A stretch of 64,000 nt of DNA from Streptomyces sp. H27-H1 (GCF_026627445.1 NZ_JAPNLJ010000015.1:62001-126000); one strand, 5' to 3'. Positions 25,193-34,015 are shown, counted from the first letter of the stretch. Made by a program: numbers and translations. Notes: a model not told the origin generated them from the sequence alone.

Positions 25193-25209
25193 GCCGATGA
25201 CGCCGAAGT

Positions 25210-25239
25210 GGCGGGCGGCGCATTGTCTTGCCGCCCGCC
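25210..25239 (+). terminator. hairpin ending the Roadblock cluster
   Basis: GGCGGGCGGC and GCCGCCCGCC form a perfect 10-bp stem around a 10-nt loop, starting 17 bp after the last stop. Confidence 0.75.
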
Positions 25240-25383
25240 CCGGCGGGGTCTGCGGCCGTAAGCCGCATGAGTGCATGTGCGGACCGGATCCGGAGTGGTC
25301 CCGGCCCCACCGATGAGTTTCGGGGCCCGGGCCGGTCTGTATGGGCGGGAGGGATTTTTCCCCCACGCACTCTGGAGGCAGTC

Positions 25384-25866
25384 ATGGCGAGCAACCCGTT
25401 CACCACGTGTCTGTGGTTCGACGGCGCGGCGGAGGCCGCCGCCGACTATTACCTGTCCGTCTTCAAGGACGGCAAGCGCGGCCGCGTCGGGTACTACCAG
25501 GAGGGGTCCCCGGGTACCGCGGGCGAGGTCATGGTCGTCGAGTTCGAGATCAACGGTCAGAAGTTCTGCGGCCTGAACGGCGGCCCCCAGTTCCCCTTCA
25601 CCGAGGCCGTCTCCTTCCAGATCCACTGCGCCGACGACGCGGAGGCGGACCACTACTACGACACCCTGACCAGCGACGGCGGCGAGGAATCCGCCTGCGG
25701 CTGGGTCAAGGACAAGTTCGGGCTGTCCTGGCAGGTCATCCCGGCCGGGGCCATCGAGCTGATCTCCGACCCCGACCCTGGGCGGGCCGCCCGGGCCACG
25801 GCGGCGATGATGAAGATGAAGAAGCTCGACGTGACGGAAATGCGGCGAGCGGCCGACGCGGGCTGA
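25384..25866 (+). CDS. PhnB-like VOC superfamily protein
   Basis: 160 residues from ATG 25384 (GGAGG five bases upstream). This is the 3-demethylubiquinone-9 3-methyltransferase/PhnB fold: TTCLWFDGAAEAAADYYLSV, GEVMVVEFEINGQKF, GPQFPFTEAVSFQI and CGWVKDKFGLSWQVIP. Such proteins are small VOC-fold enzymes or binding proteins, and the methyltransferase name is usually not meaningful. It is monocistronic and convergent with the sirtuin gene. Confidence 0.88.
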   Translation: MASNPFTTCLWFDGAAEAAADYYLSVFKDGKRGRVGYYQEGSPGTAGEVMVVEFEINGQKFCGLNGGPQFPFTEAVSFQIHCADDAEADHYYDTLTSDGGEESACGWVKDKFGLSWQVIPAGAIELISDPDPGRAARATAAMMKMKKLDVTEMRRAADAG

Positions 25867-25892
25867 CCGTCGGCCCCGGCCGGCCGCCTCTC

Positions 25893-26624
25893 CTAACCGT
25901 CGGCGGCGATCCGCGCCAGCAGGGCCGGCAGGGCCGTCCCGATCGGCTCGCGGATCACCTCGTCGGCCAGGGAGTCGTACGGGGTCTCCTGCGCGTTCAC
26001 GATGATCAGGCGGGCCCCGGCCTCCGCGGCCATCCCGGCCAGTGAGGCCGCGGGCTGTACCTGGAGCGTCGACCCGACGGCGACGAAGACGTGGCAGCCC
26101 TTCGCCACGGCCACGGCCTGCGCCAGCACCTGAGGGTCCAGGCGCTGGCCGAACATCACGGTGGCCGCCTTGAGGATCCCCCCGCACGCGAGGCAGGCGG
26201 GATCCGGCTCCCCGGCTGCGACCCGGGCCAGGGCGTCCGCCATGTCCGTGCGGGCATCGCAGACCGTGCACACCACCGCCCGCGCCGTGCCGTGCAGTTC
26301 GAACACCTTGCGCGGAGAGGTACCGGCGAGCTGCTGCAGCCCGTCCACGTTCTGCGTGATCACCCGCACGGGGGTCCCGCCGCGCTCCAGCCCGGCCACG
26401 GCGAGGTGCGCGGCGTTCGGCCGCGCACCGAGGGCGCCGATCTCGGCGCGCATCAGCCAGGACCGCCGCCGGACCTCGGGATCGGCCATGTAGTACTCGT
26501 AGGTCACCAGCTTCTCGGCGTCGGCCTCCCGCCGCCAGAGCCCCTGCGGCCCCCGGTAGTCGGGGATCCCGGAATCGGTGGACATCCCGGCCCCACTGAA
26601 CACTGCGACGAGCGGCTTTCCCAT
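25893..26624 (-). CDS. Sir2-family NAD-dependent protein deacylase
   Basis: 243 residues from ATG 26624. Motifs in order: VFSGAGMSTDSGIPDYRG (NAD binding), TQNVDGL, the catalytic His in ELHGTA, two CxxC zinc pairs (CTVC, CLAC), then VGSTLQVQPAASL and IIVNAQ. An ATG nine codons upstream (26651) has a better ribosome site (GGAGAAGG) and could be the true start. It is a cytosolic deacylase acting on acetyl- or acyl-lysine. The AAC(3)-like gene starts upstream in the same direction. Confidence 0.88.
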   Translation of the reverse strand: MGKPLVAVFSGAGMSTDSGIPDYRGPQGLWRREADAEKLVTYEYYMADPEVRRRSWLMRAEIGALGARPNAAHLAVAGLERGGTPVRVITQNVDGLQQLAGTSPRKVFELHGTARAVVCTVCDARTDMADALARVAAGEPDPACLACGGILKAATVMFGQRLDPQVLAQAVAVAKGCHVFVAVGSTLQVQPAASLAGMAAEAGARLIIVNAQETPYDSLADEVIREPIGTALPALLARIAADG

Positions 26625-26671
26625 GGGCCCGACTCTAGGGACCCCGGACATCCTTCTCCACGGGGTTTCGG

Positions 26672-27460
26672 CTACGGCCCCGCGTCCGCGTCCAGCAGCT
26701 CCTGCAGGCGGGGGACCGAGAAGTCGACCAGGGCCGGGACGGAGAGCAGCCGGCAGACGGCGTAGCCGACCACGGACTCCCGGACGGCCGCGTGCCGTTC
26801 GAACTCGGCGCCCACCGTCGGGAAGTGCGTGCCGTTGTCGTTGCCCACGTCCGAGGTTTCGATCCAGACCCGTTCGCCGTCCACCTCCATCGGGAACCGC
26901 CGCACCCTCAGCCGGGGCCGGGGGACGAGGGACTCGGCGTAGTGCAGGAACGAGTTGCGGTCGTGGCCTACGCCGAACAGCAGGATCTGCGCGCCCAGGT
27001 CGTGCAGCCGCCCGAACGGTGAGGTCCGGCTCAGCGCGAAGCCCAGCGAGTGCCCGGCAGTGACCTCGGCCGCGCGGGCGCCCACCGCCGCCACCGAAGC
27101 CTGCGGGTGTCCGCTGCGCATGCTGTCGGGCAGGACCCGCAAGGCCTCCGGAACGGCGCCGAGCGCCCGGGTGACCGGCAGCCCCGGGTGGAACAGCGGC
27201 ACCGCGTCCCGCCGTGCCGCGACCTCCGGGTCCGCCGCGCCCACGTGCTCCGGGTCCGGATCGGCCACCTCCCAGGTGAACGCCGGCACGGCCACCGTCC
27301 CGGCCGGACCCATGGCCTCGCGCAGGCTCGCCACCACCGTCGCGGCCCCGCCGTCCACCCGCCCGAGGCTGGACAGCGAGGCGTGCACCATCAGCGCCGT
27401 GCCTTCGGCGACGCCGGCTCCCCGCCAGCCCGCGCCCGGGGCCGGGTCGGAGCAGGCCAC
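26672..27460 (-). CDS. AAC(3)-family N-acetyltransferase
   Basis: 262 residues from GTG 27460; no clear ribosome site supports this, and ATG 27391 (MVHASLSSLGRV) is the minimum start. Family blocks are MVHASLSSLGRVDGGAATVV, TVAVPAFTWEV, FPTVGAEFE and the HDRNSFLHYAE segment. Members acetylate the 3-amino group of aminoglycosides, but many Streptomyces paralogues act on other amines. It is divergent from the GNAT gene at 27503, with little room for two promoters. Confidence 0.8.
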   Translation of the reverse strand: MACSDPAPGAGWRGAGVAEGTALMVHASLSSLGRVDGGAATVVASLREAMGPAGTVAVPAFTWEVADPDPEHVGAADPEVAARRDAVPLFHPGLPVTRALGAVPEALRVLPDSMRSGHPQASVAAVGARAAEVTAGHSLGFALSRTSPFGRLHDLGAQILLFGVGHDRNSFLHYAESLVPRPRLRVRRFPMEVDGERVWIETSDVGNDNGTHFPTVGAEFERHAAVRESVVGYAVCRLLSVPALVDFSVPRLQELLDADAGP

Positions 27461-27502
27461 GCACGTCGGTACGAGCGGAGGGCGTCTGGTACAACACCGG
27501 GC

Positions 27503-28369
27503 ATGACGGGATTCGCTGGATTCGAGATCAACGGTGCGAGCGCCGCCGACATGGCGCTGATCCGGGACTGGGCCGACGAGGAGGGCTGGAATCCCGGGGA
27601 ATCCGACCGGTTCGCGTTCGGCGTCGCCGATCCGGGCGGATTCCTCGTCGGGCGGCTCCGGGGGGAGCCGGTCGCCTGTATTTCGGCCGTTCGGTACGGC
27701 GCCGGATTCGGCTTCATCGGTTTCTACATCGCCCGCCCCGCCGTCCGCGGTCAGGGCTACGGCATCCGCCTGTGGAAGGCCGCAATGGAGCGGCTCGGCG
27801 GCCGGCTCGTCGGGCTGGACGGGGTGGTCGAGCAGCAGGACAACTACCGCAAGTCCGGATTCCGCCCGGCCTGGAACAACGTCCGCCACGAGGGGGCGCC
27901 GCGGTGCGCGGAGCCCGGGGGAGCGACGGTGCCCGGGGTGGAGATCGTGGACGCGGCCACCCTGCCCTTCGGGCAGCTCGCCGCGTACGACCGGAGGTTC
28001 TTCCCCGAACCGCGCGACGCCTTCCTCGCCGCCTGGGTCGGACTGCCGGGCCGCACCGCGCTCGCCGCGGTCCGGGAGGGCCGGATCGAGGGGCTCGGCG
28101 TCGTCCGGCCGGGCAGCGGCGCCTCCCGGATCGGCCCGCTCTACGCCGCCTCCCCGGCCGTCGCCGCCGCCCTGCTGCTCCGGCTCGCGGAGCGGACCCC
28201 CGACGGCAATGTCGCCGTGGACGTCCCGGACACTCATCCGCGAGCCGCCGCCCTGCTGGGCGGGCTGGGCCTGACCCCGACGTTCGAGACCGCCCGGATG
28301 TACACCGGCCAGGAGCCGGACCTCGACCTGACGGGCATGTACGGGGTCACCAGCCTGGAACTGGGCTGA
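27503..28369 (+). CDS. GNAT-family acetyltransferase, two-domain (YitH-like)
   Basis: 288 residues. The N-terminal GNAT domain has the acetyl-CoA loop (RPAVRGQGYGIRLW, about 75-88). The C-terminal half, from about 145 (VDAATLPFGQLAAYDRRFFP to NVAVDVPDTHPRAAALL), is the second domain found in YitH-type proteins. TACAAC about 9 bp before the ATG suggests a leaderless or very short-leader transcript. The stop at 28369 abuts the convergent inhibitor gene, whose stop is at 28370. Confidence 0.85.
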   Translation: MTGFAGFEINGASAADMALIRDWADEEGWNPGESDRFAFGVADPGGFLVGRLRGEPVACISAVRYGAGFGFIGFYIARPAVRGQGYGIRLWKAAMERLGGRLVGLDGVVEQQDNYRKSGFRPAWNNVRHEGAPRCAEPGGATVPGVEIVDAATLPFGQLAAYDRRFFPEPRDAFLAAWVGLPGRTALAAVREGRIEGLGVVRPGSGASRIGPLYAASPAVAAALLLRLAERTPDGNVAVDVPDTHPRAAALLGGLGLTPTFETARMYTGQEPDLDLTGMYGVTSLELG

Positions 28370-28813
28370 TCAGATGAGGAAGGCCGTACCGGTGCTGTGC
28401 CACAGGGCGCACGGGTTGGCGTAGGTGTAGGAGTAGCTCATCCGGCTGCCCTGCCACACGCCCTCGGCGGTGACGGTCACCGGGCTCCACTCCCGGGTGC
28501 ACGCCGCGTCCGGGCGCGGCTCGGCGAGCGCGTCCAGATCGGGGGCGTGGGCCTGTAACTCGGCGCACGCCGCAGCGGGGTCCGGGTGGGTTCCGCCCGG
28601 CCGGGGTGCGCAGACGAGCGTGACCGCGCGCAGCACCGTACCGCTCGTCGGGTCGTCGCCGTCCGTGACGCTCAGGACGAGCGCGGACGGGGCGTACAGG
28701 CTTTCGCCGCCGAAGGGCGCGGCTCCGGCGGCGCCCGAGCCGGCCAGGGCGGTGAGGGCGGTCAGCCCCATGGCGGCTGACGACAGTCCCAGGGTCCTGG
28801 GGATGGATCGCAT
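28370..28813 (-). CDS. secreted subtilisin-inhibitor-like (SSI-family) protease inhibitor
   Basis: 147 residues from ATG 28813, with a signal peptide of about 30 residues (MRSIPRTLG... to GSGAAGAAP). SSI hallmarks are SLYAPSALVLSVTDGDD, AVTLVCAPRPGGTHPDP, ACTREWSPVTVTAEGVWQG and YANPCALW. Four Cys are placed for the two family disulfides. The reactive-site loop reads C-T-R-E, so the P1 residue is Arg and trypsin-like proteases are the expected targets. In Streptomyces these proteins restrain extracellular proteases during development. Confidence 0.92.
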   Translation of the reverse strand: MRSIPRTLGLSSAAMGLTALTALAGSGAAGAAPFGGESLYAPSALVLSVTDGDDPTSGTVLRAVTLVCAPRPGGTHPDPAAACAELQAHAPDLDALAEPRPDAACTREWSPVTVTAEGVWQGSRMSYSYTYANPCALWHSTGTAFLI

Positions 28814-28997
28814 GTCGAACACTCCTCGCGTCGTTGGATCGGATAACGGACGCGAGTCTTGCCCATGCGGTACCGGGACGCCCGTTCGCACAGCTACTTC
28901 TCGTCACGCAGTGCGCACGCATGACCGCAGACCGCAGTGGTGCGGGGTCGCTGACCTGTGGGGGAGCGGTCGGCGGAATCGGCCGAACACCCCCGGG

Positions 28998-29456
28998 TCA
29001 GCTCGCGGCGAGGCGCGGGGCGTAGGTGTCCATGAGGCGGGTACGGGTCTGGTGCAGGCGCAGCGCGAGGACCCGGCCCACCCAGTGGCCGAGGGCGGAC
29101 CCGAAGGCCGGATCGGCGTCCATGAGCATCCGTACGGTCGTGGCGTCGAACTCGTACGCCCGGACCGGTGTCATCGCCTCGGCGCCCAGCTGCCACACGT
29201 ACGGGGCGAACAGCCACGACCAGCCGACCAGTTCCCCGGGGCCCAGGCTCTCGATGGGGGTGGGCCGGCGGCCGGGTACCGGGATCTCCAAGGTCACCGT
29301 GCCGGAGCGCACGATCCAGAAGGAGTCCGCCCGGGTGCCCTCGTCGAAGATCCGCGCGCCCTCGCGGAAATTGACCTCGCGGGCGTGGGACATGAGCCGT
29401 CCGCGGTGTTCGGTCGGCAGGACGGCAGCTATCCGGATGGGGGAAGGTGTGCTCAC
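28998..29456 (-). CDS. cyclic nucleotide-binding (CRP-like) domain protein without HTH
   Basis: 152 residues from GTG 29456 (GGAGG five bases upstream). The cNMP-binding beta-roll is visible: EVNFREGARIFDEGTRADSF, WIVRSGTVTLEIPVPG, LGPGELVGWSWLF and the C-helix. It ends with LHQTRTRLMDTYAPR and lacks the CRP DNA-binding domain. The phosphate-binding cassette is not canonical, so the ligand is uncertain. It acts as a stand-alone sensor or partner. Confidence 0.82.
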   Translation of the reverse strand: MSTPSPIRIAAVLPTEHRGRLMSHAREVNFREGARIFDEGTRADSFWIVRSGTVTLEIPVPGRRPTPIESLGPGELVGWSWLFAPYVWQLGAEAMTPVRAYEFDATTVRMLMDADPAFGSALGHWVGRVLALRLHQTRTRLMDTYAPRLAAS

Positions 29457-29619
29457 GACGGCCTCCGATCGGGACCCCCCGCTCCCCCAGTGTCGCCGAC
29501 GCCGGACCGAATGCGGGGCGTCCGTCTCCGGACGATTTTCCGACTTTCCGTGGAGCAAACCCCGCCGGGGCACGAGCGCCGGTCGAAGGCGCGGTCCTGC
29601 CTGATCCGAAAGGCCCGAC

Positions 29620-29922
29620 CTACTCCTCGGGGCCGACCTCCAGACAGGCCAGCTCCATGGCGTCGAGGACGGCCTCGTGGCTGCGCCCGCTCAGCTCGGA
29701 GACGTTTTCGATCTGAGCCGTCGCCCAGGCCGCGAGGGTCATGACCAGCACGCGGAGCCCGTCGGTGCCGTACTCGGCGAGGACCGCGTCGGCGGCGCTC
29801 ATCGCCTCCTCGGGCACCTGCTCCGGTGGTTCCAGCCCGGCCAGGCCGCGGAGCAGGGTCAGGGTGCGGCGGGAGATCTCGGGGGTCATCCTCGCCAGCC
29901 CCATGTCTTCTTCCTCGTTCAT
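29620..29922 (-). CDS. conserved hypothetical protein
   Basis: 100 residues, all-helical and acidic, including EISRRTLTLLRGLAGLEPPE, AMSAADAVLAEYGTDG and VLDAMELACLEVGPEE. A purine-rich GGAGGGG is 10 bp upstream of the ATG. I do not recognise a family. The composition and length suit a small actinomycete-specific protein. Confidence 0.65.
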   Translation of the reverse strand: MNEEEDMGLARMTPEISRRTLTLLRGLAGLEPPEQVPEEAMSAADAVLAEYGTDGLRVLVMTLAAWATAQIENVSELSGRSHEAVLDAMELACLEVGPEE

Positions 29923-30209
29923 CCCGCCCGCCCCTCCGGTCCCGCGCCCGCGTACGTCCCCGGGCGTGCGTTCCTGCCCGCACCTTGGCCATTCCCCCAG
30001 GGCACCGTAGAGGGGCGCGGCCCCGGGTGGGGCGGCAATCGCGAGAACCGTCGACTCCTGCGGGTGAGCCGGGTCCGGGCCTCGGTGAGCACGCGTCGGC
30101 GAGATTTGGCATCCGATGCGTCAAGTGAGGTGAATGGAACCGGGATTCCCCTTAGGGTGCGCCCGTAGTCACGGCCGTGGACGTCCGTACGATAGTTTCC
30201 GGCCATTCG

Positions 30210-30244
30210 GTACTCCGTACTTCGTACTCAGTACTCCGTACTCC
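30210..30244 (+). repeat. heptamer tandem repeat (GTACTCC), five units
   Basis: Five consecutive 7-bp units: GTACTCC, GTACTTC, GTACTCA, GTACTCC, GTACTCC. They lie in the 386-bp gap before the large secreted LamG gene. A second direct repeat, GCGTCGCGCAC, occurs twice between about 30260 and 30295. The gap contains no gene that I can support. Confidence 0.75.
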
Positions 30245-30308
30245 GAAATACGCGCCCACCGCGTCGCGCACCACGGCGCGGCGTCGCGCACACCGAACTG
30301 GGGGGTTC

Positions 30309-33041
30309 ATGCACAGATCCAGAGGGCTGGCCGCCGCTCTCACCCTGGCCCTGGCCGGCACCGGCACGGCCATGGGCCTCGGCCTCGTACAAGAGGCCGC
30401 GGCCATCACACCGCCCGTGGCCTTCACCGCCGACGCACTGTCCACCTGGCAGGCCAACGGCGTCGTCTGGGCCCTGGCCGAGGCGGGCGGCCAGGTCTTC
30501 GTCGGCGGCACCTTCTCGGCGGTCCGCCCGCCGGACGGCGCCGCCGGAAGCGAACAGGAGGCGGTGAACTTCGCGTCGCTCGACGCCGCGACCGGCGCAC
30601 CGACCTCCTGCGAACTGTCCTTCACCGTGGGCTCCGGCACCGCCACGGTCCGCGCGCTCGTCCTCTCGCCCGACAAGACGACCCTGTACGTCGGCGGCTA
30701 CTTCGGCGCCGTCAACGGCACCGCGGTTTCCAGCCTCGCCGCCATCGACGTGGCGACGTGCACCGTGAAGACCGCCTTCCGGCCGGCCTTCGCGGCCACC
30801 GTACGGGCGCTCGCCGTCACCGGCGACACCGTGTACGCGGGCGGTGACTTCCTCACCGTCGCGGGCCAGCCGCGCGAGCGGTTCGCCGCCGTCGGCGCGG
30901 CCGACGGCGCACTGAAGCCCTTCACCGCGAACGCCGACGAGCCGGGCCGGGCCATCGAGGTCACCCCGGACGGCGCGCACGTCGTCCTGGGCGGCGACTT
31001 CTTCACCGTGGGCGGTACGAACAGTCACGCCCTCGCCGTCGTCGACGCGACGAGCGGCGCCGTCACCAAGGCCTACCCGGGGTTCATCGAGACCAACTCG
31101 GTGGTCAAGGACATAGCCACCGACGCGACCGGCTTCTACACGGCCAACGAGGGAACGGGCGGGGGCGTCTTCGACGGCCGGATCGCGCTGAACCTGGGCG
31201 ACCTCGGCCAGCGCTGGCGCGACACCTGCCTCGGGGCGACCCAGGCCGTGCTTCCGTACGAGAACGTGCTCTACAGCGCCTCGCACGCGCACGACTGCTC
31301 CAGCGTCGGCGAGTTCCCGGACGGCCAGCGCCACCACCTGCTCGCCCAGCCCACCACCGCGACCGGCAAGCTGGGCTGGGCCCCCGACACCAACGACGGC
31401 ATCGGCGAGGGCATCGGCCCCCGCGCGATGACGGTCGGATCCAAGGGCGGGGTCCAGTACCTCTGGGTCGGCGGCGAGTTCACCACCGTCAACGGCTCGG
31501 CGCAGCAGAGCCTGACGCGCTTCGCCTCCAGCGGGGACACGGGCGCTCCCACCGTCCCGGTGGCGAGCGCCGTGAGCTTCAAGCCGGGCGAGGCACAGGT
31601 GCGCTGGCGCACCGGCCTCGACCTGGACGACAGCGCGCTCACCTACAAGGTCTACCGCAACGGGTCGGCCACCCCGATCGCCACGGTCCAGGCGGACTCG
31701 CTGTTCTTCCGCCGCCCGCAGGCCTCCTGGACCGACACCACCGTCGCCGCCGGGCAGTCCTACACCTACCGGGTGACGGCCACCGACGCGGCCGGAAACG
31801 CCAGTGCCCTGTCGGCGACAGCGAGCGTGACGGTGCCGACCTCGCCCGACGCGTACCCCAGCGCCGTCCGCGCGGACGGCGCCCAGCTGTTCTGGCGCTA
31901 CGACGAGTCCGCCCTGCCCTTTGTCGCGGACTCCTCGGACGGCGGCAACCAGAGCGGAGTGCACCTGAACGCTCCCGCCCTGCGCCAGACGCCCGGCGCG
32001 GTCTCGGGCGCGAGCACGGCCATCGGTTTCGACGGCACGGACGCCCAGGCATACGGGGACCGCCGCCAGTCGGTCGGCTCCGCGTACAGCATCGAGACCT
32101 GGTTCAGGACGAACACCACCAGGGGCGGCAAGCTCTTCGGGTTCGGCAACAACCAGTCCCGTGCCAGCAGTCAGTACGACAAGCACATCTACATGACCAA
32201 TGACGGCCGGCTCGTCTACGGCGTCTACACCGGCGCCACCCGCACCGTCACGACCGCCGCCCCGTACAACGACAACCAGTGGCACCACGTCGTCGCCACC
32301 CAGGGCGCGGGCGGCATGGCCCTCTACGTGGACGGTGTCCAGAAGGGCGCACTGGGCGTCACCACGAACGAGAACTTCAGCGGCTACTGGCGCGCCGGCG
32401 GAGACAACCTCAATGGCTGGCCGGACCGCCCGATCAGCGACTACTGGGCGGGTCAGCTCGACGAGACCGCCGTCTACCCGACGGTCCTGAGCGCGGCCCA
32501 GGTGCAGAACCACCACACCCTGGCCACCGCCCCGGCCGACTCGGTCGTCGAGGTCCCGGCCGCGGAGGACACGTACGCGAACGCGGGCGCCCCGGGCACC
32601 AACTACGGAACGTCCGGTTCGCTCGCCGTGCGCGGAACCTCGTTCTACGCGAGCTACCTGCGGTTCAACCTGCCCGCCGCACCCGCCGGCACGGTGCTCA
32701 AGTCGGCCGCGCTGAGCGTGAAGACCAGCACCATGAGCGGCGCCGGCACGGTGGACACCATCTCCGTGCTCCCGGTCACCGGCTCGTGGACGGAGGCCGG
32801 GACCACGTACGGCAACCGTCCGGCACTCGGCGGCCCGTCGCTCGGAGGTTTCGCGGGCGTCGCGGAGGGCTCTGCGGTCCAGACCACCGGTCTCGACAAG
32901 GCCGCCGTGGCCGGGGCGCTCGGCAGCGCCTACAGCCTGGCGCTGAGCAGCGCCGGTACGGACGCGCTGTGGCTGTGGTCCTCGGAGGCCCCGGCCAACG
33001 AGGGCACGCCGCGGCTGACGCTCACCTTCGGCGCGCCGTAG
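30309..33041 (+). CDS. large secreted protein: beta-propeller-like, Fn3, LamG and DNRLRE domains
   Basis: 910 residues from ATG 30309 with a signal peptide (MHRSRGLAAALTLALAGTGT..., cleaved near 30-35). Residues about 40-410 form delta-60/kelch-like repeats with recurring YVGG-or-FVGG, T(V/A)-G and ALAVVD units. An Fn3-like domain follows at about 420-520 (DSALTYKVYRNG, SYTYRVTATDAAGN), then a LamG/concanavalin-like domain at about 540-740 (YSIETWFRTN, NDNQWHHVVATQG). The C-terminal DNRLRE domain spans about 750-910 (EDTYANAGAPGTNYGTSGSL, SYLRFNL). It is an adhesive or carbohydrate-associated extracellular protein; no catalytic residues were recognised. Confidence 0.85.
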   Translation: MHRSRGLAAALTLALAGTGTAMGLGLVQEAAAITPPVAFTADALSTWQANGVVWALAEAGGQVFVGGTFSAVRPPDGAAGSEQEAVNFASLDAATGAPTSCELSFTVGSGTATVRALVLSPDKTTLYVGGYFGAVNGTAVSSLAAIDVATCTVKTAFRPAFAATVRALAVTGDTVYAGGDFLTVAGQPRERFAAVGAADGALKPFTANADEPGRAIEVTPDGAHVVLGGDFFTVGGTNSHALAVVDATSGAVTKAYPGFIETNSVVKDIATDATGFYTANEGTGGGVFDGRIALNLGDLGQRWRDTCLGATQAVLPYENVLYSASHAHDCSSVGEFPDGQRHHLLAQPTTATGKLGWAPDTNDGIGEGIGPRAMTVGSKGGVQYLWVGGEFTTVNGSAQQSLTRFASSGDTGAPTVPVASAVSFKPGEAQVRWRTGLDLDDSALTYKVYRNGSATPIATVQADSLFFRRPQASWTDTTVAAGQSYTYRVTATDAAGNASALSATASVTVPTSPDAYPSAVRADGAQLFWRYDESALPFVADSSDGGNQSGVHLNAPALRQTPGAVSGASTAIGFDGTDAQAYGDRRQSVGSAYSIETWFRTNTTRGGKLFGFGNNQSRASSQYDKHIYMTNDGRLVYGVYTGATRTVTTAAPYNDNQWHHVVATQGAGGMALYVDGVQKGALGVTTNENFSGYWRAGGDNLNGWPDRPISDYWAGQLDETAVYPTVLSAAQVQNHHTLATAPADSVVEVPAAEDTYANAGAPGTNYGTSGSLAVRGTSFYASYLRFNLPAAPAGTVLKSAALSVKTSTMSGAGTVDTISVLPVTGSWTEAGTTYGNRPALGGPSLGGFAGVAEGSAVQTTGLDKAAVAGALGSAYSLALSSAGTDALWLWSSEAPANEGTPRLTLTFGAP

Positions 33042-33048
33042 CCGGAGC

Positions 33049-33081
33049 GGGTCCCGTGCCCGGCGGCCGGACACGGGACCC
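33049..33081 (+). terminator. hairpin after the LamG protein gene
   Basis: GGGTCCCGTG and CACGGGACCC form a perfect 10-bp stem around a 13-nt loop, beginning 7 bp after the stop. Confidence 0.75.
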
Positions 33082-33104
33082 TTGCCCGGCCGCCGGGCTG
33101 GTTG

Positions 33105-33196
33105 CTACGCCCGGTCGCCGTGGTGCACGTGCGCCAGCACCTGCTGGAGCAGGGCGACGACGTCCGCGTCGTGGAGCTCGTAGACCACGCTGCACC
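33105..33196 (-). pseudogene. C-terminal remnant of an ArsR/CmtR-type metal-sensing repressor
   Basis: The minus strand reads CSVVYELHDADVVALLQQVL then AHVHHGDRA and a stop at 33105, the usual last wing and helix of ArsR-family repressors. Everything N-terminal is missing. It abuts the P-type ATPase remnant head to head. Confidence 0.6.
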
Positions 33197-33477
33197 GTCG
33201 GCGTGGCGATGGGCGCGGCCGGCTCGGCCGTGGCCCTGGAGACGGCCGACATCGCCCTGATGTCCGACGACCTGCGCCGGCTCCCCTTCATCACCGGCCT
33301 CAGCCGCCGCGCGAGCCGTGCCATCCGCCAGAACCTCTGGCTGAGCCTCGGCATCGTGGCGGTACTCGTCCCGGCCACCGCCCTGGCCTCGGCATCGGCC
33401 CGGCGGTCCTGGTCCACGAGGGCTCCACCCTCGTGGTCGTCGCCAACGCGCTGCGCCTGCTGCGCTACGCGGACTGA
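33197..33477 (+). pseudogene. C-terminal remnant of a heavy-metal P-type ATPase, frameshifted
   Basis: From 33197 the plus strand reads VGVAMGAAGSAVALETADIA, then LMSDDLRRLPFITGLSRRAS, the segment following the GDGxND motif of CadA/ZntA-type ATPases. At about 33385-33391 the frame shifts, and GIGPAVLVHEGSTLVVVANA then LRLLRYAD complete the family's C-terminus in another frame. The N-terminal about 550 residues, with the metal sites and phosphorylated Asp, are gone. The tail overlaps the end of the DUF3224 gene by 13 bp. Confidence 0.7.
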
Positions 33478-33911
33478 TCCGGGGCCGCGAGTTCGTAGTC
33501 GAAGGCGTACTCGACCGACGTCTCGCCGTAGCGGTGGGCGAAGGAGCCGGTGCCGCTGAGACCGGTCAAACCGCCGGTACCCGAGCCGGGGACCACTTCG
33601 AACCGGCAGTGGGTACCGGTGGCGTCGAAGGTGCCGCGTTCCTCCAGTACGAAGCCGCCCTCGCGGCCGTCGACGGTGCCGGTGACGAGCTCCATGCCGG
33701 CGAAGGTGCCGACGCTCTCCCCGGTGTAGGCCACGGTGTAGGAGCAGGTCGTCGCGGGGGCGGTGAGGGCGCCGGTGAAGGAGTTGGTGACCGTGGCGCG
33801 GGCCAGGCGGGGGAAGACGTCTTCCGGGCCGACCGGGTGCTCCTCCCAGCCCTTGAAGGTGAAGCCGTTGGCGGTGGGTGCGGTGGCGGGAGTGGCGGTG
33901 GGCGTCTGCAC
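33465..33911 (-). CDS. DUF3224 domain protein
   Basis: 148 residues from GTG 33911 (AGGAGG four bases upstream). The DUF3224 pattern is visible: FTFKGWEEHPV, ARATVTNSFTGALTA, then GTFAGMELVTGTVDGREGGF, GTFDATG and GTGSFAH. It is a beta-barrel of the allene-oxide-cyclase-like group with unknown ligand. It is divergent from the WYL regulator, which is a common arrangement for regulated small proteins. Confidence 0.85.
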   Translation of the reverse strand: MQTPTATPATAPTANGFTFKGWEEHPVGPEDVFPRLARATVTNSFTGALTAPATTCSYTVAYTGESVGTFAGMELVTGTVDGREGGFVLEERGTFDATGTHCRFEVVPGSGTGGLTGLSGTGSFAHRYGETSVEYAFDYELAAPDQSA

Positions 33912-34015
33912 GGGGCCTCCTGGGGCGGGGTGTGTCGGATCGTGCGGGTACGGGACGGGTGTGGGGCCGTGGTCGTTCGGACCGGCAGCCCGTCTGCGCA
34001 CAGCCTGGACGGCAA

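Noticed and set aside
30228..33074. A 948-codon minus-strand open frame
   Set aside because: Antisense to the LamG/DNRLRE protein; no recognisable domain.
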